From: Paracoccus sp. MA
GTDB lineage: Bacteria; Pseudomonadota; Alphaproteobacteria; Rhodobacterales; Rhodobacteraceae
NCBI RefSeq assembly: GCF_020990385.1
Contig: NZ_CP087598.1
Location: 1,865,001 to 1,929,000 of the forward strand
DNA: 64,000 nucleotides
Reading direction: 5' to 3'
Under the pieces are notes generated by a model. That model did not search any database and was not told the origin of the DNA. It worked only from the letters and a program-made list of their open reading frames with translations. How positions within the stretch are numbered: position 1 is the first letter of the stretch; the number at the start of each line of letters is the position of its first letter. This document shows positions 44,780-53,251 of this stretch, piece by piece. Position numbers and translations under genes: made by a program.

Positions 44780-44906
44780 CCTTCTCCGCGCGGGCGGGGC
44801 ATACAGGCATCGTTGTGTAAGCGGTTGTTTGTTAACCTTGGTAAGCGGTGCTTTGGTCCTCTGTTCAGACCTGACCGGGCGGACGCGCGTTCCTGCGTCC
44901 GCCCGG
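44780..44906 (+). ncRNA. Candidate small RNA
   Basis: Tentative. It begins after the TATATT box and ends with the 12-bp hairpin ccgggcggacgc / gcgtccgcccgg. No known RNA family is recognised, and there is no T-run after the hairpin. Confidence 0.25.
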
Positions 44907-45072
44907 CCATGAATCCGCGAAACTGCGTCGGATTTCCTCATGCCATGGTTGCAGGGCGGCTTGGCGGGCTTTGACCCGGTTCGCCTGTGGCGATTCCGCC
45001 GCCCGCAACCGCGTTCAGGCAAAACATGCAAATCCGGTCCACGGTTTGCGCCGCATGACCGTCCCGGAATGG

Positions 45073-45099
45073 CAAAGGCCGCCCCAGGGACGGCCTTTT
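45073..45099 (-). terminator. Terminator of gltX
   Basis: aaaaggccg / cggccttt stem on the minus strand, 23 bases past the gltX stop, with the same sequence style as the tig terminator. Confidence 0.8.
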
Positions 45100-45121
45100 C
45101 GCGACGATGCGCCGGCGTGCT

Positions 45122-46447
45122 TCAGCCGCGCGCGCGCACCACCTGCAGCAGCGGCATCACCTCCGACATGTCCGGGCCATGCGCCTGGCCGGTCAGGGCC
45201 TTGCGCAGCGGCATGAACAGGCCCTTGCCCTTGCGGCCGGTCGCCGCCTTCACCGCATTGGTAAACTCGCCCCAGGTCGCGTCGGTATAGGGCGGCGGCG
45301 GCAAGAGCTTCATCGCCTCGGCGATGAAATCGGCATCCTCGGGATCGACCTGCGGCTCGGCGCCGTTCGAGAAGATCTCCCACCAGCCGGCCAGATCGTC
45401 CAGCCTGGTCATGTTCTGCGAGGCGACGCGCCAGAACCGCTCGGCCAGCTCGTCCGGCACGCCAAGCGCGGCGATGCGATCCCTGACCTCGGCGAAGGGA
45501 CGCGCCTGGTTGGCTTCGCGCGTCAGCGGCCAGAGGTCCTCGGCGTCGAACTTGGTGGGCGAGGCGCCGAACTGGCTCAGCTCGAACCCTTCGGCCAGCT
45601 CGTCCAGCGACATCCTCAGCTCGACCGGCTGCGACGAGCCCAGCCGCGCCATCAGCGACAGCAGCGCCTCGGGGGCCACGCCGCTTTCGCGCAGGTCCTT
45701 GATGGACAGCGTGCCGAGGCGCTTCGACAGCTCCTCGCCCTGCGCGCCGGTCAGCAGGCTGTGATGGGCAAAGGCCGGCGGCTCGGACCCCAGCGCGCGG
45801 ATGATCTGGATCTGCGTCGCGGTATTGGTCACATGGTCGGCGCCGCGCACGATATGGGTCACGCCCATCTCTGCGTCATCGACCGAACTCGCGAAGGTGT
45901 AAAGCACCTGCCCGTCGGCGCGGATCAGCACCGGATCCGAGACCGAGGCCGCATCGATGGAGATCTCGCCCAGGATGCCGTCCGGCCACTCGATCCGCTC
46001 CTGGTCCAGCAGGAAGCGCCAGTAGCCGTCGCGGCCCTCGGCGCGCAGCCGGTCCTTGTCCTCGGCCGAAAGCTTCAGCCCGGCGCGGTCATAGACCGGC
46101 GGCTTGCCCATGTTGAGCTGCTTCTTGCGCTTCAGGTCCAGCTCAGTCGGGGTCTCGAACACCTCGTAGAGCCGGCCGGCCTGGCGCAGGCCCTGCGCCG
46201 CCTCGGCATAGCGGTCCAGGCGGTCCGACTGCCGCTCGATCCGGTCCCATTGCAGACCCAGCCATTCCAGGTCGCGCTGGATGCCGTCGGCATATTCCTG
46301 CTTCGACCGCTCGCGGTCGGTATCGTCCAGCCGCAGGATGAACGTACCGCCCGCCTTGCGCGCGATCAGATAGTTCATCAGCGCCGTGCGCAGGTTGCCG
46401 ACATGGATGTGGCCGGTGGGCGAAGGGGCGAAACGGGTGGTGGTCAT
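45122..46447 (-). CDS. gltX: Glutamate--tRNA ligase
   Basis: 441-residue class I synthetase that charges tRNA-Glu (and possibly tRNA-Gln, to be amidated by GatCAB). The HIGH-type signature is FAPSPTGHIHVGNLRTAL at the N-terminus and the KMSKS-type signature is ELSKRLGTLS near residue 237. It is shorter than the 465-480 residue enzymes; alphaproteobacteria often carry two gltX paralogues and this resembles the shorter one. The start at 46447 gives MTTTRFAPSPTG. It is divergent from the metalloprotease gene. Confidence 0.93.
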   Translation of the reverse strand: MTTTRFAPSPTGHIHVGNLRTALMNYLIARKAGGTFILRLDDTDRERSKQEYADGIQRDLEWLGLQWDRIERQSDRLDRYAEAAQGLRQAGRLYEVFETPTELDLKRKKQLNMGKPPVYDRAGLKLSAEDKDRLRAEGRDGYWRFLLDQERIEWPDGILGEISIDAASVSDPVLIRADGQVLYTFASSVDDAEMGVTHIVRGADHVTNTATQIQIIRALGSEPPAFAHHSLLTGAQGEELSKRLGTLSIKDLRESGVAPEALLSLMARLGSSQPVELRMSLDELAEGFELSQFGASPTKFDAEDLWPLTREANQARPFAEVRDRIAALGVPDELAERFWRVASQNMTRLDDLAGWWEIFSNGAEPQVDPEDADFIAEAMKLLPPPPYTDATWGEFTNAVKAATGRKGKGLFMPLRKALTGQAHGPDMSEVMPLLQVVRARG

Positions 46448-46523
46448 GGGTGTCTCCTGTCGGCTTCGCTCTTTCACAAACGGCGGTTTTTGTCCATATC
46501 GGGACCAAAGACGAGGTTAGCCG

Positions 46524-46931
46524 ATGCTTGACTGGAAAGACGCCGAGGCCCCCGACGCGGCCATGATCGAGGAACTGGCGCGCGAGGCCATCGCCGGGCT
46601 GCCGCCGGAATTCGCCGGACCCGCCGCGCAGGTCGTGCTGCGCATCGAGGATTTCGCCAGCGAGGAATTCCTCGACGAGCTGGAGATCGACGACCCGCTG
46701 GAACTGACCGGGCTTTACGACGGCGTGCCGATGACCGAGAAATCCGCCAGCGAGCCCCAGCATTTCCCCGACACGGTCTGGCTGTTCCGCCGCGCCATCC
46801 TGGACGAATGGGCCTCGCGCGGGGACGTGACGCTGGGCGCGCTAGTCGCGCATGTCGTGGTCCATGAATTCGCCCATCATTTCGGCTGGTCCGACGACGA
46901 TATCGCCGCCATAGACCGGTGGTGGGAATGA
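46524..46931 (+). CDS. Minimal zincin-like metallopeptidase family protein
   Basis: 135-residue protein of the PF06262 (DUF1025) metallopeptidase family. The zinc motif is HEFAHHFGWSD near residue 113, HExxHxxxxxD in form. The conserved IEDFASEEFLDELEIDDPLELTGLYDGVP precedes it. There is no signal peptide, so it is probably cytosolic. Physiological substrates are not known. The stop overlaps the start of the PfkB kinase gene by four bases. Confidence 0.88.
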   Translation: MLDWKDAEAPDAAMIEELAREAIAGLPPEFAGPAAQVVLRIEDFASEEFLDELEIDDPLELTGLYDGVPMTEKSASEPQHFPDTVWLFRRAILDEWASRGDVTLGALVAHVVVHEFAHHFGWSDDDIAAIDRWWE

Positions 46932-47902
46932 TGGAGCAGGCGCCGATCCTCACCATCACCCTGAACCCCGCCCTTGACGTCACCACCGCCGCCGAACGCG
47001 TGGTGCCCGACATCAAGCTGCGCTGCGCGGCGCCGCGTTTCGATCCGGGCGGCGGCGGCATCAATGTCAGCCGGGCGATCCGCGCCATGGGCGGCGACAG
47101 CACCGCGCTGGTCGCGCTTGGCGGCGCCACCGGCCAGCGCATCGCCGGGCTGCTGGAGGAAACCGGCGTCCCGCTTGTCACCCTGCCCGCCCCGGGCGAG
47201 ACGCGGCAGTCCCTGACCGTGGACGACCGCACCATCCGCCAGCAATACCGCTTCGTCATGCCCGGCCCGGAATGGTCCGAAGCCGATGTCGAGGCCGCGC
47301 TGGAGGCCGCCGCCGGCGCCGCCGAGCCCGGCGCGCTGGTGGTGCTGTCGGGCTCGAACCCGCCGGGCGTGCCGGCGGGCTTTGCCGCCCTGCTGGCCGA
47401 GCGGCTGCGCGGCAGCGGCGCACGGCTGATTGTCGACACCTCGGGCAAGGCGCTGGCCGAGGTCGCCGCCGCCAGCGACCGAAGGGTCGAGATCCTGCGC
47501 ATGGACGACGAGGAGGCCGAGGGACTCGCCGGCCGGCCCCTGCCCTATCGCGCCGACACCGCCGATTTCGCGGCCAGCCTGGTCGCCTCGGGCGCCGCGC
47601 ATGGGGTGATCGTGGCACGCGGCCGCGACGGCAACATCATCGCCACCGACAAGGGCATCTGGCATGCCGAGGCGGCGCGGGTGCAGGTGGTCAGCAAGGT
47701 CGGCGCAGGCGACAGTTTCCTGGCCGGCTTCACGCTGGGCCATGCCCGCGGCTGGCCGGTCTGCGACGCGCTGGGGCTGGCGGCGGCCGCCGCCTCGGCC
47801 ACGGTGCTGACGCCGGCGACCGAACTCTGCCGGGGCGAGGATGTCGAGCGGCTGTTCGCCGCCCGCGTGGTGACGCAAATGCGCGGCGGCACGGCCGCCT
47901 GA
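46928..47902 (+). CDS. PfkB-family 1-phosphofructokinase-type hexose kinase
   Basis: 324-residue ribokinase-fold kinase of the 1-phosphofructokinase/tagatose-6-phosphate kinase subgroup. It begins ILTITLNPALDVTTAAERVVP. The substrate motif is GGGGINVSRAIRAMGG; the phosphoryl-transfer site is VVSKVGAGDSFLAGFTLG with the catalytic Asp. ATGATG allows starts at 46928 or 46931, overlapping the metallopeptidase stop. No fructose PTS genes are adjacent, so it may act as a 6-phosphofructokinase-like (PfkB) enzyme instead. The exact substrate is undecided. Confidence 0.88.
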   Translation: MMEQAPILTITLNPALDVTTAAERVVPDIKLRCAAPRFDPGGGGINVSRAIRAMGGDSTALVALGGATGQRIAGLLEETGVPLVTLPAPGETRQSLTVDDRTIRQQYRFVMPGPEWSEADVEAALEAAAGAAEPGALVVLSGSNPPGVPAGFAALLAERLRGSGARLIVDTSGKALAEVAAASDRRVEILRMDDEEAEGLAGRPLPYRADTADFAASLVASGAAHGVIVARGRDGNIIATDKGIWHAEAARVQVVSKVGAGDSFLAGFTLGHARGWPVCDALGLAAAAASATVLTPATELCRGEDVERLFAARVVTQMRGGTAA

Positions 47903-47916
47903 ATAGGGCCGAGGCC

Positions 47917-48435
47917 CTAGGCGCGCCCGTCCATGCGCACGAAGTCCAGCACGCTGCCCTGCGCCGGGCCCAGCTCGGACCAGTCGTCGATCTGGAAATC
48001 GACCACCAGCGTCGCCGCGGTCGGATAGCGGCGGAAATCCGGGTCCAGCGGGGCGCGCGCCGGCAGCATGGCGGCGAATTCGGCGATGCCGGGATTGTGC
48101 CCGATCATCATCACCGTCGGCGCCGAGGCGCTGCGCAGGATCTCCAGCATCTTTTCCGGCGCGGCGTGGTAAAGGCCCGGCTCGTAACGGATATGCGGCC
48201 GCACCTCCAGGGGCGCCATGGCGATGCCGGCCCAGGTCTCGCGCGTGCGTTCGGCGGTCGAGCACAGCACTTCCTCGGGCTCGTAGCCCCGGCTGGCCAG
48301 CCAGTCGCCCAGCTCGCGCGCCGAGCGGCGGCCGCGGGCGTTCAGCGGGCGGTCGTGATCCGGTTGCGCCGGATCGTCCCAGGACGATTTGGCATGACGG
48401 GTCAGGATCAGACGGCAGTGTCCGAGAGGGGTCAT
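47917..48435 (-). CDS. SixA-like histidine phosphatase family protein
   Basis: 172-residue member of the histidine (phosphoglycerate-mutase-like) phosphatase superfamily. The RHG-equivalent motif is ILTRHAKSSW with the phospho-accepting His near residue 14. The second His is in MMIGHNPGIAEF. SixA proteins act on histidine-phosphorelay proteins, but many small members hydrolyse other phosphomonoesters, so the substrate is open. Convergent with the PfkB gene, 14 bases apart. Confidence 0.87.
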   Translation of the reverse strand: MTPLGHCRLILTRHAKSSWDDPAQPDHDRPLNARGRRSARELGDWLASRGYEPEEVLCSTAERTRETWAGIAMAPLEVRPHIRYEPGLYHAAPEKMLEILRSASAPTVMMIGHNPGIAEFAAMLPARAPLDPDFRRYPTAATLVVDFQIDDWSELGPAQGSVLDFVRMDGRA

Positions 48436-48545
48436 CGAATTGCCTTTTCGGCCATACGGTTAAGATTGGGCAGCGGGTCCGAGGAGCCTGCCACAGCTTC
48501 CGCCGCGCGGGCAAGCCCTGTCTTCGCCCCCGCCCGCCCGGGGTC

Positions 48546-49460
48546 CTACAGCCCGCTGTCGCCCTGGCGCAACCCGCGCGGCTTGACCCGCGGCTCGGTC
48601 GAGCGGATCAGCGAGCCGGCGCCATGTTCGGTGAACAGCTCCAGCAGGCAGGCATTCGGCACCCGCCCGTCCAGGATCACCACGGCGCGCACGCCCTCCT
48701 CCAGCGCCTTCAGCGCCGTCTCGGTCTTGGGGATCATGCCGCCGGCGATGGTGCCGTCGGCGATCATCGCCCGCACCTGGTCGGGATGCATCGCCGTCAC
48801 CACCTCGCCCGAAGCGTCCTTGACGCCCGAGACATCGGTCAGCAGCAGCAGCCGGTCGGCCCGGAGCGCGCCGGCGATTGCACCGGCGGCGGTGTCGCCG
48901 TTGACGTTGAAGGTCTCGTTATCCTCCATGCCCGTGGCCACCGGGGCGATGACCGGGATCAGCCCGGCATTGTAGAGGTCGCGGATGATCTGCACGTTCA
49001 TCTCGACCGGGCGGCCGACGAAGCCCAGCTCCGGGTCGTCCGGCTCGCAGACCATCAGGTCGTCATCCTTGCCGGAAATGCCGACCGCGCGGCCGCCGGC
49101 GTCGTTGATCGCCTGCACGATCCGCTTGTTGACCAGGCCGGACAGCACCATCTCGACCACCTCGACCGTCTCGCGGGTGGTGACGCGCTTGCCGCGCACG
49201 AAACGGCTTTCGATGCCCAGCTTGCCCAGCAGGTCGTTGATCATCGGGCCGCCGCCATGGCAGACGACCGGATGGATGCCGACCTGCTTCATCAGCACGA
49301 TGTCGCGGGCGAATTCGGCCATCGCCTCGTCGTCGCCCATGGCATTGCCGCCGAACTTCACCACCACCACGGCGCCGGAATAGCGCTGCATGTAAGGCAG
49401 GGCCTCGGACAGAGTGCGGGCGGTGGCGATCCAGTCACGGTTCATCTTCTGCTTTCTCAT
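48546..49460 (-). CDS. argB: Acetylglutamate kinase
   Basis: 304-residue amino-acid kinase of arginine biosynthesis; it phosphorylates N-acetylglutamate. Features are [16 protein letters not shown], the substrate loop [18 protein letters not shown], and [29 protein letters not shown]. Met at 49460 ([10 protein letters not shown]) is chosen as start; Met at 49445 is equally possible and neither has a strong ribosome site. It is the fourth gene of the minus-strand group yidC-MOSC-engB-argB, 46 bases after engB. Confidence 0.95.
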   Translation of the reverse strand: MRKQKMNRDWIATARTLSEALPYMQRYSGAVVVVKFGGNAMGDDEAMAEFARDIVLMKQVGIHPVVCHGGGPMINDLLGKLGIESRFVRGKRVTTRETVEVVEMVLSGLVNKRIVQAINDAGGRAVGISGKDDDLMVCEPDDPELGFVGRPVEMNVQIIRDLYNAGLIPVIAPVATGMEDNETFNVNGDTAAGAIAGALRADRLLLLTDVSGVKDASGEVVTAMHPDQVRAMIADGTIAGGMIPKTETALKALEEGVRAVVILDGRVPNACLLELFTEHGAGSLIRSTEPRVKPRGLRQGDSGL

Positions 49461-49506
49461 CGAAGGCCCCTGTTCGTCGCGCCCGACCCTAGGACGCGGG
49501 CGCCGA

Positions 49507-50157
49507 TCAGTCCACACCGGCGATGATGGCGCGCAGCGTGGCGATGCCCTGGCCCTTGTCCGAGCTTGTGATCACAAGCTCGGGATAGGCGGCGGGATGC
49601 TTCTGCAACGCCTCCTGCACCTGCGCGACGGTGGCCTCCATCGCCTCTCTGCCGATCTTGTCGCCCTTGGTCAGCACCACCTGGAAGGGCACGGCAGAGC
49701 GGTCGAGCAGCTTCATGATCTCGTGATCGACGTCCTTCACGCCATGGCGCGAATCGATCAGCGTGAAGGCGCGGCGCAGCGTCGGCCGGCCGGCGAGATA
49801 GTTCTTCAGCAGCGCCTGCCATTTCGCCACCACCGCCACCGGCGCCTTGGCGAAGCCATAGCCCGGCAGGTCGACCAGATAGGCCTGCTCGCCCAGGGTG
49901 AAATAATTGATCTCCTGCGTGCGGCCCGGGGTATTCGAGGCGCGTGCGAGCCCATTCCGGCCGGTCAGGGCGTTGATCAGGCTGGACTTGCCAACATTCG
50001 AGCGGCCGGCGAAGCAGACCTCGGGCCGGTCGGCGGGCGGCAGCCCATCCATGGCGACCACGCCCTTGAGGAAATCGACCGGACCGGCGAACAGCTTGCG
50101 TGCCGCCTCGGCGGTGTCGGGATCGGGCTCGGGGGCGACGGGAAAGGCGACCTTCAT
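49507..50157 (-). CDS. engB: Ribosome biogenesis GTPase EngB (YihA)
   Basis: 216-residue TRAFAC GTPase needed for large-subunit assembly. G1 is [15 protein letters not shown], the G2 region [13 protein letters not shown]3 [12 protein letters not shown]4 VLTKGDKI and G5 ITSSDKGQG. The start overlaps the MOSC gene stop by four bases (ATGA), so the two are coupled. Confidence 0.96.
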   Translation of the reverse strand: MKVAFPVAPEPDPDTAEAARKLFAGPVDFLKGVVAMDGLPPADRPEVCFAGRSNVGKSSLINALTGRNGLARASNTPGRTQEINYFTLGEQAYLVDLPGYGFAKAPVAVVAKWQALLKNYLAGRPTLRRAFTLIDSRHGVKDVDHEIMKLLDRSAVPFQVVLTKGDKIGREAMEATVAQVQEALQKHPAAYPELVITSSDKGQGIATLRAIIAGVD

Positions 50158-50912
50158 GCCCGCACCTCGTCACCCAGCGCGATCTCGCCGCCACTCACCA
50201 CCTCGGCATAGATGCCGAAATCGCGATGGCCGAACTGCGCCTCCAGCGCCTCGGGCATGTCGATGTCGATGCGGCCGGTCGAGGGATCGGCGCTGGTCGC
50301 CGGGCAGCGGCCGATGGCCTCGGTCACCCGCAGCTCGACATCCCCCACGGTCAGGACATGGCCGATCAGATCGCGTTCGGCATAGGGCGCCCAGCCCTCC
50401 AGCCAGAGATTGCCGCGCCAGCGTTCGACGCCCAAAGCCATTCCCAGCCGGGATTCCAGATCCGCCAGGCTCGACAGCGACAGGATCGAGACCCAGGGCT
50501 GGTTGACATCGGTCCAGCCGGTCGGCCCGCGCACCAGGCGGGTGGGCGCGGGTTTCCCCTCGGACCAGAGCGGGCGGACCCAGTCCACCAGCCGCGCGCC
50601 CTCGGTCTCGGGGTCGAAGTCCAGATCGGGCAGGCCGGGATGGGTCAGGCGGATCCGCCCCTCCTCCGCGCCCTCGCCCCAGCCGCCCTGCACCGCCTGC
50701 AGCCCGGCCGAGGCCGCGCCCCGCAGGAAGCAGGACTTGGGCAGCCAGCGTTGCGGCTCCGCCCCGACATGACGCTCGCCGCCCTCGGTCAGCAGCGCCC
50801 AGATGCGGTCGCCGGGCAGGCGCCGCGCCGCGGCCAGACGGGTGCGGCGCAGGTCCTCGCCGCCGATCGCCTTGATCGGGTGCCGGCGGATCCGGGCGAT
50901 GCGGGCGGTCAT
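50154..50912 (-). CDS. MOSC domain protein
   Basis: 252 residues with an N-terminal MOSC_N beta-barrel (ARIARIRRHPIKAIGGEDLRR) and a C-terminal MOSC domain. The latter ends with the conserved-cysteine region LRVTEAIGRCPATSADPSTGRIDIDMPEAL. MOSC proteins bind molybdenum cofactor or move sulfur. The Cys near residue 205 is the likely functional residue. The start at 50912 overlaps the yidC stop (TGATG). The physiological role is unknown; it may be a simple molybdoenzyme like YcbX. Confidence 0.87.
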   Translation of the reverse strand: MTARIARIRRHPIKAIGGEDLRRTRLAAARRLPGDRIWALLTEGGERHVGAEPQRWLPKSCFLRGAASAGLQAVQGGWGEGAEEGRIRLTHPGLPDLDFDPETEGARLVDWVRPLWSEGKPAPTRLVRGPTGWTDVNQPWVSILSLSSLADLESRLGMALGVERWRGNLWLEGWAPYAERDLIGHVLTVGDVELRVTEAIGRCPATSADPSTGRIDIDMPEALEAQFGHRDFGIYAEVVSGGEIALGDEVRA

Positions 50913-52831
50913 TTGCCGCCCTTGTCCCCGCCCTTTTCGCCGGCCTTGGCCTCGGTCTTGGCGCGTGAGGGCAGGCTGGAGCGGATGTTGCCGAAGAAGT
51001 CGGGCCGGTGGCCGTGCATCGACATGATCGTGTATTGCTGGATGATGGTGATGGTGTTGTTGGTGATCCAGTAAAGCACCAGGCCCGAGGCGAAGCCCCC
51101 CAGCATGAACATGAACACCCAGGGCATCCAGGCGAAGATCATCTTCTGCGCCGGATCGGTGGGGGCCGGGTTCAGCTTCTGCTGCATCCACATCGAGATG
51201 CCCAGAAGGATCGCCAGAACCGGCAGGGTGAAGCTGTGCAGGAAGCTGCCCTGGCCCGGCGCCGCCCAGGGCAAGAGGCCGAACAGGTTCCACAGGCTGG
51301 ACGGGTCCGGCGCGGCAAGGTCGCGGATCCAGCCGATCCAGGGCGCGTGCCGCAGCTCGATGGTGACGAAAATCACCTTGTAGAGCGCGAAGAAGATCGG
51401 GATCTGCAGCAGCACCGGCAGACAGCCCGCGGCGGGATTCACCTTTTCGCGCTTGTAGAGCTCCATCACCTCTTTCTGGAACTTCATCCGGTCGTCGCCG
51501 GTGCGCTGCTTGATGGCCTCCATCTCGGGCTGCAGCTCCTTCATCTTGGCCATCGAGATGTAGGATTTGCGCGCCAGCGGGAAGACCAGCAGCTTCAGCA
51601 CGAAGGTCAGCGCGATGATCGCCCAGCCCATGTTGCCGATCATGCCGTGCAGCCAGTGCAGCAGGCGGAAGATCGGCTTGGTCAGGAAATAGAACCAGCC
51701 CCAGTCGATGGAATCGACGAAGCGGTCGATGCCGGGATTTTCCTGATAGCCGTTGATGACCTCCCAGACCTTGGCGCCGGCGAAGAGATAGCTGGACGAG
51801 GTCCCGGTCGCGCCCGGGGCGACGGTCTGCACCGGCATCCGCGTCTCGGCCTGGTAGATGTCGGCGCCGGGGGCGTATTTCACCACCGCGGTGAAGGACT
51901 GGCCGGGGGCAGGCGCCAGCGTGGTCATCCAGTATTTGTCGGTAAAGCCGATCCAGCCGTTTTCCTGCACCTCGATCAGCTGGGCCGGCCCCTCGCCCGC
52001 CATGGGGTCGAGCTTGGCCATGTCCTTGTATTTCTCTTCCAGAAGCTTGCCGTCGGTCATGCCGACCGCGCCCTCGTGCAGCACGAAGAAGTTCTGGGTG
52101 TCGGGCCTGCCGTGCCGGGCCAGAATGCCGTAGGGCGCGGCCGAGAAGGGCGCGGTCCCGGTATTCTCCAGCGTCTGGGTCACGGTGAACAGGAACTTGT
52201 CGTCAAGCTCGTAGGTGCGGCGGAAGATCTGGCCGGCGCCGTTGTCCCAGCGCAGCGTCACCGGCTGGCCGGGGGCGAGCGTCGCGCCGGATTCGACCTC
52301 CCACACCGTGGCCGGGCCGGGAACCAGCGCCGGATCGGTGCCGGCGGCGGGCATCCAGCCATAGACCGCGTAATAGGGCTTCTGCACCGCAAGCTGCGCC
52401 GCGCCGCCCGGAGCCACCGGGCTGCCTTCGGCCTGCACGGTGGTTTGCGCGGTGGGCGACAGCAGGCGAACAGAGGGGGATTGCGGATCGAGCGTCTCGC
52501 GATAGCCGGTCAGCTCGAGGTCGTCGATGCGGCCGCCCGCCAGCGAGATCGTGCCGGCCAGCGAGGGAGAGTCGATCCGCACCCGCCCGGCACCGGCCGA
52601 AGGATCGTCGCTGGTCGCGGTCGCCGCCTCAAGCTCCGGCGCCGCGCCCTGCGGCACCGCGCCCGGCGTCGCGGGCGAGCCGGTTTCGGGCGTGGTGGCG
52701 CCCTGGGTGCTGGTCGGCGTGGTATCCTGGGCGGGGGGCACCGGCTCGGGGGCGAAGAAAATCGACCAGACAAGCATGACGAGGGCCGAAAGCACCATCG
52801 CCAGGATGAGATTGCGGTTGTTGTCTTGCAT
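50909..52831 (-). CDS. yidC: Membrane protein insertase YidC
   Basis: 640-residue insertase for inner-membrane proteins, alone or with Sec. TM1 is NRNLILAMVLSALVMLVWSIFF. The large periplasmic beta-supersandwich covers about 80-370. The conserved C-terminal five-helix core includes GMIGNMGWAIIALTFVLKLLVFPLARKSYISMAKMKELQPE and PAAGCLPVLLQIPIFFALYKV. The tail is basic, as needed for ribosome contact. The start at 52831 (MQDNNRNLIL) is preferred to a codon 8 residues earlier. A 420-base gap lies upstream. Confidence 0.96.
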   Translation of the reverse strand: MQDNNRNLILAMVLSALVMLVWSIFFAPEPVPPAQDTTPTSTQGATTPETGSPATPGAVPQGAAPELEAATATSDDPSAGAGRVRIDSPSLAGTISLAGGRIDDLELTGYRETLDPQSPSVRLLSPTAQTTVQAEGSPVAPGGAAQLAVQKPYYAVYGWMPAAGTDPALVPGPATVWEVESGATLAPGQPVTLRWDNGAGQIFRRTYELDDKFLFTVTQTLENTGTAPFSAAPYGILARHGRPDTQNFFVLHEGAVGMTDGKLLEEKYKDMAKLDPMAGEGPAQLIEVQENGWIGFTDKYWMTTLAPAPGQSFTAVVKYAPGADIYQAETRMPVQTVAPGATGTSSSYLFAGAKVWEVINGYQENPGIDRFVDSIDWGWFYFLTKPIFRLLHWLHGMIGNMGWAIIALTFVLKLLVFPLARKSYISMAKMKELQPEMEAIKQRTGDDRMKFQKEVMELYKREKVNPAAGCLPVLLQIPIFFALYKVIFVTIELRHAPWIGWIRDLAAPDPSSLWNLFGLLPWAAPGQGSFLHSFTLPVLAILLGISMWMQQKLNPAPTDPAQKMIFAWMPWVFMFMLGGFASGLVLYWITNNTITIIQQYTIMSMHGHRPDFFGNIRSSLPSRAKTEAKAGEKGGDKGGK

Positions 52832-53251
52832 TCCGGACCAGCCCTTCGTCGTCACCCCAGTCTGAGGGTTCGGGCCGCTTCAACAGAAGCGACCGGCAAA
52901 GGTCAAGGGAATTTGCCGGAAAACCGGCGCCGCCGCCACCTCGGCCCCGCGACATCGGCCAGCCCGGCAACGGGCGGGCCCGGCAGCTGCCGCCCGCACG
53001 CAGCCCCGAGGTCCATGCCGGAGAAGGCCGCCCGGGCCCTGCAAGCCGCCGCCGCGCGGGCTTGGGCGCGGTGCCCGTCCGCCCGCATTCGCAAGCCGGC
53101 ACCCGGTGACGCGGAAGCGGGCGGGCGCGGCGCAGGGGCCAGGCGCAGGGGTCAGGCCATGATCGCACCCTGCCCCGGTCAAGCGGCCGTCCCCGCGGGC
53201 GCTGTGGGTCAGGACCCTGGCCGAGAGCCGCAAGGCAATCGGCAAGCCCAT
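52832..53251. other. Gene-free stretch upstream of yidC
   Basis: 420 bases between yidC and the EAL-like gene. Very GC-rich, with several short self-complementary segments (for example around 52970-52990). Open frames here (such as 52880-53251 on the minus strand) are Arg/Pro/Gly-rich, have no ribosome site and look random. It may contain the yidC promoter; I see no clear element. Confidence 0.4.

Larger units (their letters stand above)
44282..45121. other. Gene-free 840-base spacer between tig and gltX
   Basis: No credible protein gene. It has an AT-rich core (44590-44870), unlike the flanks. It contains a perfect 14-bp palindrome GAATTGATCAATTC (44597-44610). It contains the inverted repeat TTAGGT-N11-ACCTAA (44742-44764), then a TATATT box at 44773. 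It contains two GTAAGCGG copies (44818, 44841) and a perfect 12-bp GC hairpin (44875-44906). It could encode a small RNA on the plus strand ending at that hairpin; this is inference. Confidence 0.45.
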
